Made by a program: the position numbers and the translations under genes. This document shows, one piece after another, positions 8,407-15,842 of a DNA stretch of 64,000 bases; the stretch's first letter is position 1; every line of letters starts with the position of its first letter. The stretch is from Bryobacteraceae bacterium (lineage in GTDB: Bacteria; Acidobacteriota; Terriglobia; Bryobacterales; Bryobacteraceae), in NCBI GenBank assembly GCA_947458745.1, contig CANGYQ010000006.1, forward strand, positions 1 through 64,000, given 5' to 3'. The notes below the pieces were generated by a model. That model searched no databases. It saw nothing but the letters and a program-made list of their open reading frames with translations, and had not been told where the DNA came from.

Positions 8407-9563
8407 TGGGGGAATAGTCTCCGGATGCGCTCCACGGCCTCCATCAGGTTGTCGAGCGAGTTGGCGTAGCTGAAGCGCAGATAGCCTTCGCCATACTGGC
8501 CAAACGCCGTCCCGGACAGGCACGCCACGCCGCCCTCATAGAGCAGCTTGTCGGCCAGCACGCGGGAGCTAAGGCCGGTGCCTGCGATGTTGGGGAAGGC
8601 ATAGAATGCGCCTTCGGGCACGGGGCAGCGGAAGCCGGGGATGGTGTTCAAGCCGGCCACAAAAGCGTCGCGGCGGCGCTTGAATTCCACCATCATGCGG
8701 AGAGCGTCGTCCTGCGGCCCGGTCAAGGCCGCCAGGCCCGCCCGCTGGGTGAAGCTGGCGGTGCAGGAATTCGAATTCACCATCAGCTTGTTCATGCCGT
8801 CGATGATCCACTCCGGTGCGACACCGTAACCCAGGCGCCAACCGGTCATGGCGTAGATCTTGGAGAAGCCATCGAGAATGATGGTCTTTTCCGCCATGCC
8901 GGGCAGGGAAGCGATCGACAGTGGCGGCTCACCGTAGCACATGCGGATGTAGATCTCATCCGACAGCACGACGACGTCGCGATCTTTGAGCAGCTCGGCG
9001 ATCTTTTTGAGATCTTCGGCCGGGATGACGCCGCCGGTGGGGTTCTGCGGCGAATTCAGGATCACCATGCGCGTGCGGTCGGTGAGGCTGCGTTCGAAGA
9101 CGTCCAGGTCGAAGCTGAAGCCGCGTTCTTCCACCAGCGGGATGGGCACGGGCTTGGCTTCGGCGAACTTGATCATCGATTCGTAGATCGGGAACCCGGG
9201 GTTGGGGTAGATCACCTCGTCGCCGGGATTGACCAGGCCCAGGATGGCGAAGAACATGATCGGCTTGCCGCCGGGCACGACGCAGACGTTGGCGCCAGTG
9301 TAGGCGAGGCCGCGCGTCTCATTGATGTGGGCGGCGATGGCGTCGCGCAGTTGCGGGTCGCCTTGCGTGGGGCCATAGCTGGTCCACCCGTCGTCCAGCG
9401 CCTTCTTGCCGGCCTCGACAATGTGGCGCGGCGTGGGAAAATCGGGCTGGCCGATTTCGCAATGAATGACATGCTTGCCCTGCGCTTCCAGCGCACGGGC
9501 TTTGACGAGGACCTCAAAAGCGGTCTCCTGGTCCAGACGGGCAATACGATCAGCGAGCTTCAT
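8403..9563 (-). CDS. PLP-dependent class I/II aminotransferase
   Basis: 386 residues, full length for the AspC-like class I fold. The PLP lysine is Lys235 in DGFSKIYAMTGWRLGY; the substrate and cofactor segments NPGFPIYE, NSPQNPTGG and SDEIYIRM are all present. ATG 9563 gives the typical start MKLADRIARLDQETAFEVLVKA. It would transfer amino groups between an amino acid and a 2-oxo acid; aspartate or aromatic amino acid specificity cannot be told from sequence. The coupled TPR gene follows. About 60 bp separate it from the divergent hicBA pair. Confidence 0.92.
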   Translation of the reverse strand: MKLADRIARLDQETAFEVLVKARALEAQGKHVIHCEIGQPDFPTPRHIVEAGKKALDDGWTSYGPTQGDPQLRDAIAAHINETRGLAYTGANVCVVPGGKPIMFFAILGLVNPGDEVIYPNPGFPIYESMIKFAEAKPVPIPLVEERGFSFDLDVFERSLTDRTRMVILNSPQNPTGGVIPAEDLKKIAELLKDRDVVVLSDEIYIRMCYGEPPLSIASLPGMAEKTIILDGFSKIYAMTGWRLGYGVAPEWIIDGMNKLMVNSNSCTASFTQRAGLAALTGPQDDALRMMVEFKRRRDAFVAGLNTIPGFRCPVPEGAFYAFPNIAGTGLSSRVLADKLLYEGGVACLSGTAFGQYGEGYLRFSYANSLDNLMEAVERIRRLFPQ

Positions 9564-9580
9564 GGATCTTAAGCCCGTAT

Positions 9581-9622
9581 TGTAGCGGGCGGCGGGCACC
9601 TGCGGCGCTACACTTGAAAGTG
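9581..9622. promoter_or_regulatory. nested inverted repeats upstream of hicBA (candidate operator)
   Basis: Two perfect inverted repeats lie just before the hicB start codon. The outer one has 7-bp arms, TGTAGCG (9581-9587) and CGCTACA (9606-9612). The inner one is CACTTGAAAGTG (9611-9622), ending one base before the ATG at 9624. HicB antitoxins usually autoregulate by binding palindromes near their own promoter, so this is a plausible operator. The inner repeat also covers where a ribosome-binding site would be. Binding is inferred, not shown. Confidence 0.45.
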
Positions 9623-9623
9623 C

Positions 9624-9842
9624 ATGGCCGACCGTGAGTTTGACGTCATCATCGAGCGGGATGAAGAAGGCTTCTATGTCGCCTCCGTACCGCAACTGCC
9701 GGGTTGCCATACCCAAGCGCGATCGCTGGACGATTTGAATGACCGCATTCGTGAAGCGATCGAGCTGTATATGGAAGTTGAGGGCGGCGAACTGCCCCGG
9801 CTCCAGTTTGTCGGCGTGCAAAGGGTGACAATCGCGGCATGA
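9624..9842 (+). CDS. hicB: HicB-family antitoxin
   Basis: 72 residues with the partial RNase-H-like HicB fold: FDVIIERDEEGFYVASVPQLPGCHTQARSLDDLNDRIREAIELY carries the family signature (GCHTQ, then the helix with AIELY). It lacks an added helix-turn-helix or ribbon-helix-helix domain of recognisable length, so DNA binding, if any, would be through the short C-terminus. In HicAB systems HicB neutralises the mRNA-cleaving HicA. The gene overlaps hicA as ATGA (4 bp). The order antitoxin-toxin is one of the two common arrangements. Confidence 0.88.
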   Translation: MADREFDVIIERDEEGFYVASVPQLPGCHTQARSLDDLNDRIREAIELYMEVEGGELPRLQFVGVQRVTIAA

Positions 9843-10063
9843 GCCGGTTGCCAGCGCTGACCGGCAAGAAGTTGGTCAGCATCCTGGAACAGGCCGGATT
9901 TGGCGTGCTCCGGGTTCGTGGCAGTCATCATTTTCTCGCTCATCCCGACGGCCGCAAGACGGTGGTCCCTGTCCACGCGGGGGAAGTTCTTGGTCCAGGC
10001 CTTTTGTCCAAAGTTCTGCGCGACATTGAATGGACAGCTGAGACTCTTCGAGGCCGCCTGTAG
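9839..10063 (+). CDS. hicA: HicA-family mRNA interferase toxin
   Basis: 74 residues with the double-stranded-RNA-binding-like HicA fold: LTGKKLVSILEQAGFGVLRVRGSHHFLAHPDGRKTVVPVHAGEVLGPGLLSKVLRDI. The active-site histidine is His30 in GSHHF, and the VPVH...L..ILR/KVLRDI ending is typical. HicA enzymes cleave mRNA independently of translation under stress or when HicB is lost. The pair appears intact and full length. Confidence 0.9.
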   Translation: MSRLPALTGKKLVSILEQAGFGVLRVRGSHHFLAHPDGRKTVVPVHAGEVLGPGLLSKVLRDIEWTAETLRGRL

Positions 10064-10095
10064 TAGCTGCCGCCGCGGAACCTATGATGGTCTTC

Positions 10096-10620
10096 ATGGG
10101 CGTGACGTTCCTTGATCAGTCAATCGCGGTGCTGACGCGGACGCCGGCGGTTCTGGATGCGCTGCTGCGGGATCTGCCGGAGGCGTGGACCCATGCCACC
10201 GAAGGGCCGGGCACGTGGAGCCCGTATGTGGTGCTGGGCCACCTGGTCCACGGCGAACGTGCCGACTGGATGCCGCGCCTGGAGATCATCCTGCAGCACG
10301 GCCCGGCGCGCGCGTTTGACCCGTTCGACCGGGAGGCGCAGTTTACGGACAGCCAGGGCAAAACGCTGCCGGAGTTGCTGGATGAGTTCACTGTACTGCG
10401 GCGGCAGGGGCTGGCCCGACTGAAGGAGCTCGACCTGCAACCGGATCAGTTGGACCTTACCGGCACCCACCCCACCTTCGGCCCGGTCACGGTCCGCCAG
10501 TTGCTGGCCACGTGGACGGCGCATGATCTGGCGCATCTGGTCCAAGTTGGCCGGGTGATGGCCAAGCGTTACCGCGAGGAAGTGGGTCCCTGGGCGCAGT
10601 ATCTTTCGGTGATGAGTTAG
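10096..10620 (+). CDS. DinB-like (YfiT/DinB fold) protein
   Basis: About 174 residues starting MGVTFLDQSI (an in-frame ATG pair at 10084/10087 is an alternative). The four-helix DinB fold is suggested by LDALLRDLPEAWTHATEGPGTWSPYVVLGHLVHGE and WTAHDLAHLVQVGRVMAKRYR; the histidines in GHLVHGE and HDLAH match the metal-binding triad of the family. These proteins are thought to be metal-dependent thiol transferases, often acting with bacillithiol or mycothiol. The substrate is unknown. It follows hicBA but seems unrelated to it. Confidence 0.82.
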   Translation: MGVTFLDQSIAVLTRTPAVLDALLRDLPEAWTHATEGPGTWSPYVVLGHLVHGERADWMPRLEIILQHGPARAFDPFDREAQFTDSQGKTLPELLDEFTVLRRQGLARLKELDLQPDQLDLTGTHPTFGPVTVRQLLATWTAHDLAHLVQVGRVMAKRYREEVGPWAQYLSVMS

Positions 10621-10660
10621 GGGCGCAAGCCGCAAGGCAGGATGCTTTACTCCACCGGCC

Positions 10661-10840
10661 CGGCCCGCCGGGACAGCCGACGCCACAGCGAACCCCGGCA
10701 CGGCGAACAATGGTAATCTGACGGCGCAGACCATTTCTGATGGGGGCAGCCTGGCGGTGACGCAGAGTTATGGGTATGGCAAACTGAACCGGATCGCCTC
10801 GGTGACGGAGCCGGGGGCGGCGGCCTTCTCCGTCACAGAA
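10661..10840 (+). pseudogene. RHS/YD-repeat fragment
   Basis: Without any start codon, one forward frame reads TANPGTANNGNLTAQTISD, then YGYGKLNRIASVTEPG, matching the RHS/YD repeat consensus (GNLT...YDKLNRLTSVTE). The match fades after 10840 into a segment with no repeat character. This is a remnant of a large RHS protein whose body is missing. The rest of an RHS core appears downstream at 11214, separated by a different small gene. Confidence 0.65.
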
Positions 10841-10904
10841 GGAACAAAAGAAGGAGCCAATCGGAAGATATGCTGCGGAGGGGGTAGTAGCTGGAGGTTG
10901 TGCA

Positions 10905-11201
10905 ATGAGCGCCACAACTGGCGACGAACGTTTTGAAAGATTGAGACCGACTTTTCGACGTTGGCTCGTTCGCTCCGCCTCGCTTCTATTCGCGGCAATC
11001 ACGATGACTGCACTGACATGGGGTGATGCTTCTATTGTTAGTGCAACATCCTTGCAAAGGACGGCTATCGCAATCACTGGCGGTATTGCGCTAATCGGCT
11101 GTCTATACACTGGTGGGCTTCTTCTCGGTGAGCGCCTACTTCGGCGGTACTCTGCAGCCTGGAAAGGAGACTCCGATGAATGGAAAAAACTCGACAGCTG
11201 A
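10905..11201 (+). CDS. small two-helix membrane protein inside RHS debris (candidate orphan immunity protein)
   Basis: 98 residues beginning MSATTGDERFERLRPTFRRW, with two hydrophobic helices (about 25-43 and 52-75) and a charged C-terminus (YSAAWKGDSDEWKKLDS). A strong ribosome-binding site, GGAGG, lies seven bases before the ATG, unlike most genes nearby. The coding sequence is visibly lower in GC than its flanks. It is placed between an RHS repeat fragment and an RHS core fragment. In RHS polymorphic-toxin loci, small immunity genes follow each toxic C-terminus, so an orphan immunity gene is a reasonable guess, but I recognise no family. Confidence 0.55.
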   Translation: MSATTGDERFERLRPTFRRWLVRSASLLFAAITMTALTWGDASIVSATSLQRTAIAITGGIALIGCLYTGGLLLGERLLRRYSAAWKGDSDEWKKLDS

Positions 11202-11213
11202 GGAAGGAACACA

Positions 11214-11720
11214 ATGGCTGAAATGCCCCGAACGATCACGGCGAACCGCGCTCCGTCGACTCCCCGGCTGTGGACCTTGCCCCGGCCGCTACCGAGCCTC
11301 CCTGCGGCAAGTGCCCCGTCATCGTACTTCGTCTACGACGCCCTGGGCCAACTGGCGGCTGAGTATGAAGACGGCCCGGAGCCTGCGGCAGCGGCGCGGT
11401 GCACGACGTGTTATCTGTTCACTGACCACTTGGGCTCGACGCGGGTGATGTGGGACGCCGACACAGCTGGCGTGAAAGCCCGCTACGACTACCTGCCCTT
11501 CGGCGAATTCGTGCCCGCCACCAAGAGCGGCCGCACCTCCGCCTCGTGCGCCGTGGGGGTTGCTGACTGTTATCCGGGTTCTGGCACGGTGACCAATGCT
11601 CGGGTGACGCAGATGTTTACGGGCAAGGAGCGGGATACCGAGACGGGGCTGGTGATTCGCCGCAATCGGCGGACCGTTTTGGGCCAGGCAATGACTTTAC
11701 CTTTTGTGGGGGGCCAATGA
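11214..11720 (+). pseudogene. RHS repeat-associated core, truncated
   Basis: The frame contains the hallmark C-terminal core of RHS proteins: YFVYDALGQLAAEY, TDHLGSTRVMWDAD, ARYDYLPFGEF and FTGKERDTETGL. In intact proteins the last motif continues to DYFGARYY; here it changes abruptly to VIRRNRRTVLGQAM and ends. The N-terminus is also unlike an RHS protein (a proline-rich run before YFVYDALG). An ATG at 11214 could initiate a short product, but most likely this is a decayed fragment. Confidence 0.7.
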
Positions 11721-11944
11721 ACACGAAACCGAGCCAAATTGTGGCGACATTCGCTTTGGCGGTGGTCACCGCGTCTTCTGTGTGCCTGGCTCAGTAGCCA
11801 GCCAAGGAGTACATCCGGCTGGGCGGTTTCAACGACAACAATGGCTCCAGAGATATCACGACGGCCGAGGTGCTTCTCGGGCAGGAGGTGTTCACCAGCG
11901 GTGCCGCAAGCCGTTTCCGGTACTACCCGGCCGAGGCCAAGTGA
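11717..11944 (+). pseudogene. small secreted protein interrupted by an in-frame amber stop
   Basis: An ATG at 11717 opens a signal peptide, MNTKPSQIVATFALAVVTAS...CLAQ, which ends at a TAG (11795-11797). The same frame then continues without interruption as PAKEYIRLGGFNDNNGSRD... to a TGA at 11942-11944. The EYIRLGG segment resembles short secreted sequences I associate with RHS elements in Bryobacterales-type genomes (from memory). A single CAG-to-TAG change would explain the break. It overlaps the end of the RHS core fragment by 4 bp. Confidence 0.5.
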
Positions 11945-11959
11945 ACCTGCCTTGATTGG

Positions 11960-12163
11960 TCACGCCTTGCCGAAAAACTTTACGCCCGCTTCTTCTCGCA
12001 CCAACTGCACGGCGTCGCCGATGGTGACGCGGTCGCCGGTGATGCGGGCGGTGAGGCGGCCGCCTGCATCGAGAGTGATGATGGCGATCTGATACGGAGC
12101 TTCCGCCACCAGTTGTGCCGGGGCGGCGTGGACGACGGATTCGGTGTAGACGATGCCAGTCAT
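11960..12163 (-). CDS. OB-fold protein of the DUF35 type, thiolase partner
   Basis: 67 residues: MTGIVYTESVVHAAPAQLVAEAPYQIAIITLDAGGRLTARITGDRVTIGDAVQL. This matches the OB-fold half of DUF35 proteins, which normally also carry an N-terminal zinc ribbon; the ribbon is absent here. DUF35 proteins bind acyl-CoA and partner with thiolase-like enzymes. It begins directly after the thiolase stop with no gap, which supports a shared complex. Confidence 0.75.
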   Translation of the reverse strand: MTGIVYTESVVHAAPAQLVAEAPYQIAIITLDAGGRLTARITGDRVTIGDAVQLVREEAGVKFFGKA

Positions 12164-13318
12164 TTAGATGGCCTCCAGGATGGTGACGACGGCGGTGGCT
12201 CCGCTGCCGCCCAGGTTTTGCGCCAGTGCTAATTGAGCGCTCTTGACTTGCCGCTCGCCCGCTTCTCCCCGGAGCTGGATGGCGAGGTCACAGATTTGGC
12301 CGACGCCGGTGGCTCCGACGGGGTGGCCTTTCGACTTCAGACCGCCGCTGGTGTTCACGGGGCGCAAGCCGGTTAGGCCGGTGGCACCGGAGGCGACATA
12401 GTGGCCGCCGTGGCCTTTGGCGCAGAAGCCCAGGTCCTCCATGGCGACAATTTCGGCGATGGTGAAGCAGTCGTGCACTTCGGCGATCTCAATGTCATCA
12501 GCGGTGACGCCGGCCATCTTATAGGCCTGCGCGGCGGCGCGACGGTTCGCGCCAAAGGTGGTGATGTCTTTCTTTTGGTCGAGCGCAAAATGATCCGACG
12601 ATTGCGCGACGCCCCGAACCCGGACGGAGCGTCCAGAGCGGGCACGATCGGCCGCCATGATGACCACCGCGGCCGCGCCATCGGAGATCAAGGAGCAGTC
12701 GTAGACGGTGAGCGGTTCCGCGATCGGTTTGCCGTTTAGCGCCTGTTCCAGGGTGATCACCTTGCGCAGGTGGGCTTGGGGGTTCTTGGAGCCGTTCAGG
12801 TGATTCTTCACCGCCACGGCGGCCAGATGCTCCCGGGTGGTGCCGTATTGGTACATGTGGCGGCGGGCGATCATGGCGAAAAGGGCTGGGAAGGTGGCTC
12901 CGGCGGCCACTTCACCGCCAACGTCTCCGGCGGCGGCCAGAATCTCGGTGACGCGCGGCGTGGGCTGCTTGGTCATCACCTCGACACCGGCGGCGATCAC
13001 GACATCGTAGACGCCCGCCGCAACGGCCGTGACTGCATGGAAGAACGCCGAGCCGCTGGAGGCACAGGCCGCCTCAAACCGGGTGCACGGAACGCCGTGG
13101 ATCCCGGCGGCGGAGGCGACGTAGGGGGCCAGGTGGTTTTGTCCGACAAATGAAGGACCGGCAAAGTTGCCCAGATAAAACGCCTGCACCTCATCCGGCC
13201 CGATTTGGGCATCGGCCAGGGCCAGGTTGATCGCTTCCACGGAGAGAAGGCGCAAGTCTTTGTCCGGAAAGGCTCCAAAAGCGGTTTTTCCTATTCCGGT
13301 GACGGCCACGGGTCTCAT
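12164..13318 (-). CDS. thiolase-family acetyl-CoA acyltransferase (SCP-x/DUF35-associated type)
   Basis: 384 residues starting MRPVAVTGIGKTAFGAFPDKDL at ATG 13318 (an upstream ATG at 13360 adds 14 atypical residues). The nucleophile is Cys85 in RFEAACASSGSAF. The conserved C-terminal elements NTSGGLKSKGHPVGATGVGQI and AQNLGGSGATAVVTILE are present. It belongs to the thiolases that work with a DUF35 OB-fold partner, here encoded directly downstream. Likely roles are fatty acid or sterol side-chain breakdown, or acyl condensation; substrate unknown. It is divergent from the ECF sigma operon. Confidence 0.9.
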   Translation of the reverse strand: MRPVAVTGIGKTAFGAFPDKDLRLLSVEAINLALADAQIGPDEVQAFYLGNFAGPSFVGQNHLAPYVASAAGIHGVPCTRFEAACASSGSAFFHAVTAVAAGVYDVVIAAGVEVMTKQPTPRVTEILAAAGDVGGEVAAGATFPALFAMIARRHMYQYGTTREHLAAVAVKNHLNGSKNPQAHLRKVITLEQALNGKPIAEPLTVYDCSLISDGAAAVVIMAADRARSGRSVRVRGVAQSSDHFALDQKKDITTFGANRRAAAQAYKMAGVTADDIEIAEVHDCFTIAEIVAMEDLGFCAKGHGGHYVASGATGLTGLRPVNTSGGLKSKGHPVGATGVGQICDLAIQLRGEAGERQVKSAQLALAQNLGGSGATAVVTILEAI

Positions 13319-13370
13319 ATAATCAGAATAGCTGCACGTTTGGCCGGGTGTCTGCGTCAACCGTAATGAG

Positions 13371-13934
13371 ATGCAAGTGCGGCTGACAGCAATCGAGGCG
13401 ATGGGCGAAACAGCTCCAGCATCCGAACTCCGCGAACAGCAAGACCGCTTCGTCCAGGAAAACCTGCGGCGCGTCTTTTTGCTGATCTATCGCCTGGTGG
13501 GCAACGTCAGCGATGCCCAGGATTTGACGCAAGAGACCTTCATCAAAGCCTTGCAGCGCAAGGATCAGTTGAAGGACATGGAAAAGTCCGCTCACTGGCT
13601 GAGCCGGATAGCTTCCAACACCGCCATCGACTTCCTGCGCCGGCATGGCCGCGTCTCGTTTTCGAACATTGATGACATCGTGGAGCCGCTGGTGGATACG
13701 GCCTATGAAGACCCGGAAGCGCGCGTGTTGCGGGCGGAGAAGCGGGCCTTTCTGGAGCGGGGGCTGGACACGTTGACGGGGCGTGAGCGGGTGGCACTGT
13801 TGATGCGCGACGTGGAGGATTTGCCCGCCGAGGAAGTGGCGCAGCGGCTGAACTGCTCCAAGGCGACGGTCCGCTCCCACATTGCCAATGCCCGCACCAA
13901 GTTCCGCAAATTTCTGGAAAGGTCATCGCGATGA
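13371..13934 (+). CDS. ECF-type RNA polymerase sigma factor
   Basis: 187 residues (a start at ATG 13401 would remove 10). Region 2 is visible as VFLLIYRLVGNVSDAQDLTQETFIKALQ followed by WLSRIASNTAIDFLRR; region 4 as LTGRERVALLMRDVEDLPAEEVAQRLNCSKATVRSHIANARTKFRKFLE with its helix-turn-helix. It directs RNA polymerase to a stress or envelope regulon. The stop overlaps the anti-sigma start as ATGA, as expected for a sigma/anti-sigma pair. ECF factors commonly activate their own promoter; no clear -35/-10 was identified. Confidence 0.92.
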   Translation: MQVRLTAIEAMGETAPASELREQQDRFVQENLRRVFLLIYRLVGNVSDAQDLTQETFIKALQRKDQLKDMEKSAHWLSRIASNTAIDFLRRHGRVSFSNIDDIVEPLVDTAYEDPEARVLRAEKRAFLERGLDTLTGRERVALLMRDVEDLPAEEVAQRLNCSKATVRSHIANARTKFRKFLERSSR

Positions 13935-14512
13935 AGCACTTAACTGATACGCAGATCGCTTTGCTGGCCACCGGAGACCTGGGCTTTTTTGACTACTGGC
14001 GGGTGCGCCATCATTTGTCGGTCTGTGGCCGCTGCAAATCACTGCGGACGCAGTACCGCGTCGATCGTGACGTCTTGAAGGACGCCGCTGACCAGATGCC
14101 GGCGGGGGTGAACTGGGAGCGTCTGTCGCGCGAGATGCGCGGCAACATCCGGGTGGGCCTGGAAGCGGGAGAGTGCGTGGCACCGGTGATCGCTCGCCCG
14201 GAGCCGATGGGCTGGCGGTTGGCGGTGGCGCTGAGTTCCGCGATGGCGGTGGTGCTGACGGGCTGGTATCTGAGCGCGCCCAAGTTTGCTTCGCCCGCCT
14301 TTGCCTCGCTTACTTCTCAGGGCACGGTGATCGAGGCGACGCCTTCGGGCGTCCTGTTGCAGCATGACGGGCACGGCATTTCGCTGATGACGCCCCGGGC
14401 CAACCATGTGCAGTTCTCCATCGACACCCGTGGCGCCAAGATGCAGGCCGTGGATGTGGAAACCGGGCAAGTGACCATTACGCAGGTCAGCTTGTCGAGT
14501 GAGATGGACTGA
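13931..14512 (+). CDS. zinc-finger anti-sigma factor, membrane-anchored
   Basis: 193 residues. The N-terminus has a putative zinc-binding anti-sigma motif, HHLSVCGRC (His27/28, Cys32, Cys35), in the usual cytoplasmic position. One membrane helix lies near residues 94-112 (LAVALSSAMAVVLTGWYL). The extracytoplasmic part (about 115-193) reads as beta-strand-rich, ending VETGVTITQVSLSSEMD-like, and may sense a signal. It would hold the upstream ECF sigma factor at the membrane. It is coupled by overlapping stop/start codons to the genes on both sides. Confidence 0.8.
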   Translation: MKHLTDTQIALLATGDLGFFDYWRVRHHLSVCGRCKSLRTQYRVDRDVLKDAADQMPAGVNWERLSREMRGNIRVGLEAGECVAPVIARPEPMGWRLAVALSSAMAVVLTGWYLSAPKFASPAFASLTSQGTVIEATPSGVLLQHDGHGISLMTPRANHVQFSIDTRGAKMQAVDVETGQVTITQVSLSSEMD

Positions 14513-15561
14513 TGCGGAAGCTGCTCCAATTCGGGTTATTGAGTACGCTGGCGGCCCTGACGGCGTGGGCGGACTTGCAGGTGCAATTCCCGCCGGATGG
14601 TCCGCTGTCTCCGGTGTCGGTGGATGCCTCGGGTTCACGCGTTTCGTCGATGGGCGGCGCGCTGGTCCTGGATGTGAAGGCCGCGCTGATCCTGAAGAAC
14701 ACCTCCACGCAGCGTCTGCGCGCGGTGGCGTTGCTGGTGGCGGCGGAAGAACTGACGGCGGGCGGCAAAGCATCGGTGACGGTGCCCAGCCTGGATGTCG
14801 GCCCCGGTGAGACGTTTCCCCTGCGCATCGATTTGCGGCTGTTGCGGCCCCGGGCGGGGATGAATGCTCCGGTGCGCGTGATGCTGGACGGGGTCCTGTT
14901 TGATTCGCTGGCCTTCTACGGCCCCAACAAGCTGAATTCCCGGCGGGCGATGTTGGCATGGGAACTGGAAGCGCGGCGAGACCGGAAGTATTTTCTGGAT
15001 GCTCTGCGGCGCAATCCGGATGCTCTGCGCCAGGAGATGGTGGCTTCGCTGACGCGGCAGGATACGGACGCGCGCCTGGATGTCCAATTGTCGCGCGGCC
15101 GTTCGGCGGTGGCCGGGGCGCAGACGATGCAAGTGGCGGCGCTGCGGGTTCCGGATTCGCCGGTGGAGATCATCAGCGGGTCAGCGGAAGTAGGGGAGCG
15201 CGAACTGCGGCATCCGCGTCTGGAGATTGCCAACCGGTCGTCTAAGCCGATCCGGCATTTGGACATTGCGTGGGTGGTGCGGGATGCGGCGGGCCGGGAG
15301 TTTCGCGGTGGCGCGACACCTTCGACGGTCGCTCTGCCCGCAGGCGAGAAGCGGGCAGTGGAAGAACTGTTGAGCATGCGTTTCCCTATGGAACTGGGTG
15401 GCGTCTCCAGCTACGTCTCGACAGTGGAATATGAAGACGGCACGGTGTGGGTTCCTGCCCGCCGCGTGCGTGGCGCTTCACCGGAAGAACAGCGGCTGGC
15501 GGAGATCTACCGCCGTAAGGGCTTGGACGCTCTGATTGTGGAGTTGAAGAAGTTCCAATGA
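14512..15561 (+). CDS. secreted protein of unknown function in the ECF operon
   Basis: 349 residues with a signal peptide (MRKLLQFGLLSTLAALTAWA). The mature part looks like beta-sandwich repeats: GGALVLDVKAALILKNTSTQRLRAVALLVAAEELTAGGKASVTVPSLDV and a second unit HPRLEIANRSSKPIRHLDIAWVVRDAAGREFRGG. Each contains the pattern of a late-embryogenesis/FxLYD-like domain, with statements about how tails of beta strands pair, but I do not assign a family. It starts on the last base of the anti-sigma stop (TGATG) and ends in an ATGA overlap, so it is part of the same operon and may feed the envelope signal to the sigma/anti-sigma pair (inference). Confidence 0.75.
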   Translation: MRKLLQFGLLSTLAALTAWADLQVQFPPDGPLSPVSVDASGSRVSSMGGALVLDVKAALILKNTSTQRLRAVALLVAAEELTAGGKASVTVPSLDVGPGETFPLRIDLRLLRPRAGMNAPVRVMLDGVLFDSLAFYGPNKLNSRRAMLAWELEARRDRKYFLDALRRNPDALRQEMVASLTRQDTDARLDVQLSRGRSAVAGAQTMQVAALRVPDSPVEIISGSAEVGERELRHPRLEIANRSSKPIRHLDIAWVVRDAAGREFRGGATPSTVALPAGEKRAVEELLSMRFPMELGGVSSYVSTVEYEDGTVWVPARRVRGASPEEQRLAEIYRRKGLDALIVELKKFQ

Positions 15562-15782
15562 GCCAGGCGGTGATCGGGCTTTCGCCCGAGGTGCTCTCCA
15601 TTGCCCAGCGCCGCGCTTTAGCAGGCCGCTGGATTGCGCTGGAAGTCTATACGCCGCAGACACTGCCGCTGCGCTTGATCCAGGCGGTGGGGGCTACTCC
15701 GGAAGAATGCGCGGCAGCGCTTCGGGCTCGCGGGCTGGACCCGGGGCAGTTTGAGTTCAGCGTGCTGCAACCTGCGTACTAG
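15558..15782 (+). CDS. small hypothetical protein at the end of the ECF operon
   Basis: 74 residues, MSQAVIGLSPEVLSIAQRRALAGRWIALEVYTPQTLPLRLIQAVGATPEECAAALRARGLDPGQFEFSVLQPAY. There is no signal peptide, membrane helix or recognised domain. The start overlaps the previous stop as ATGA, and the reading frame has the same codon character as its neighbours, which supports a real gene. Confidence 0.65.
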   Translation: MSQAVIGLSPEVLSIAQRRALAGRWIALEVYTPQTLPLRLIQAVGATPEECAAALRARGLDPGQFEFSVLQPAY

Positions 15783-15842
15783 CGGCTGCGCCGCGCGCAT
15801 TTCCTGCAAAGACTTTCCCCGCAAAGACGCTTGCGGGAGCAA

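Noticed and set aside
7618..8469. A 283-codon forward frame over the TPR/aminotransferase region
   Set aside because: Antisense to two supported genes; no recognisable domain.
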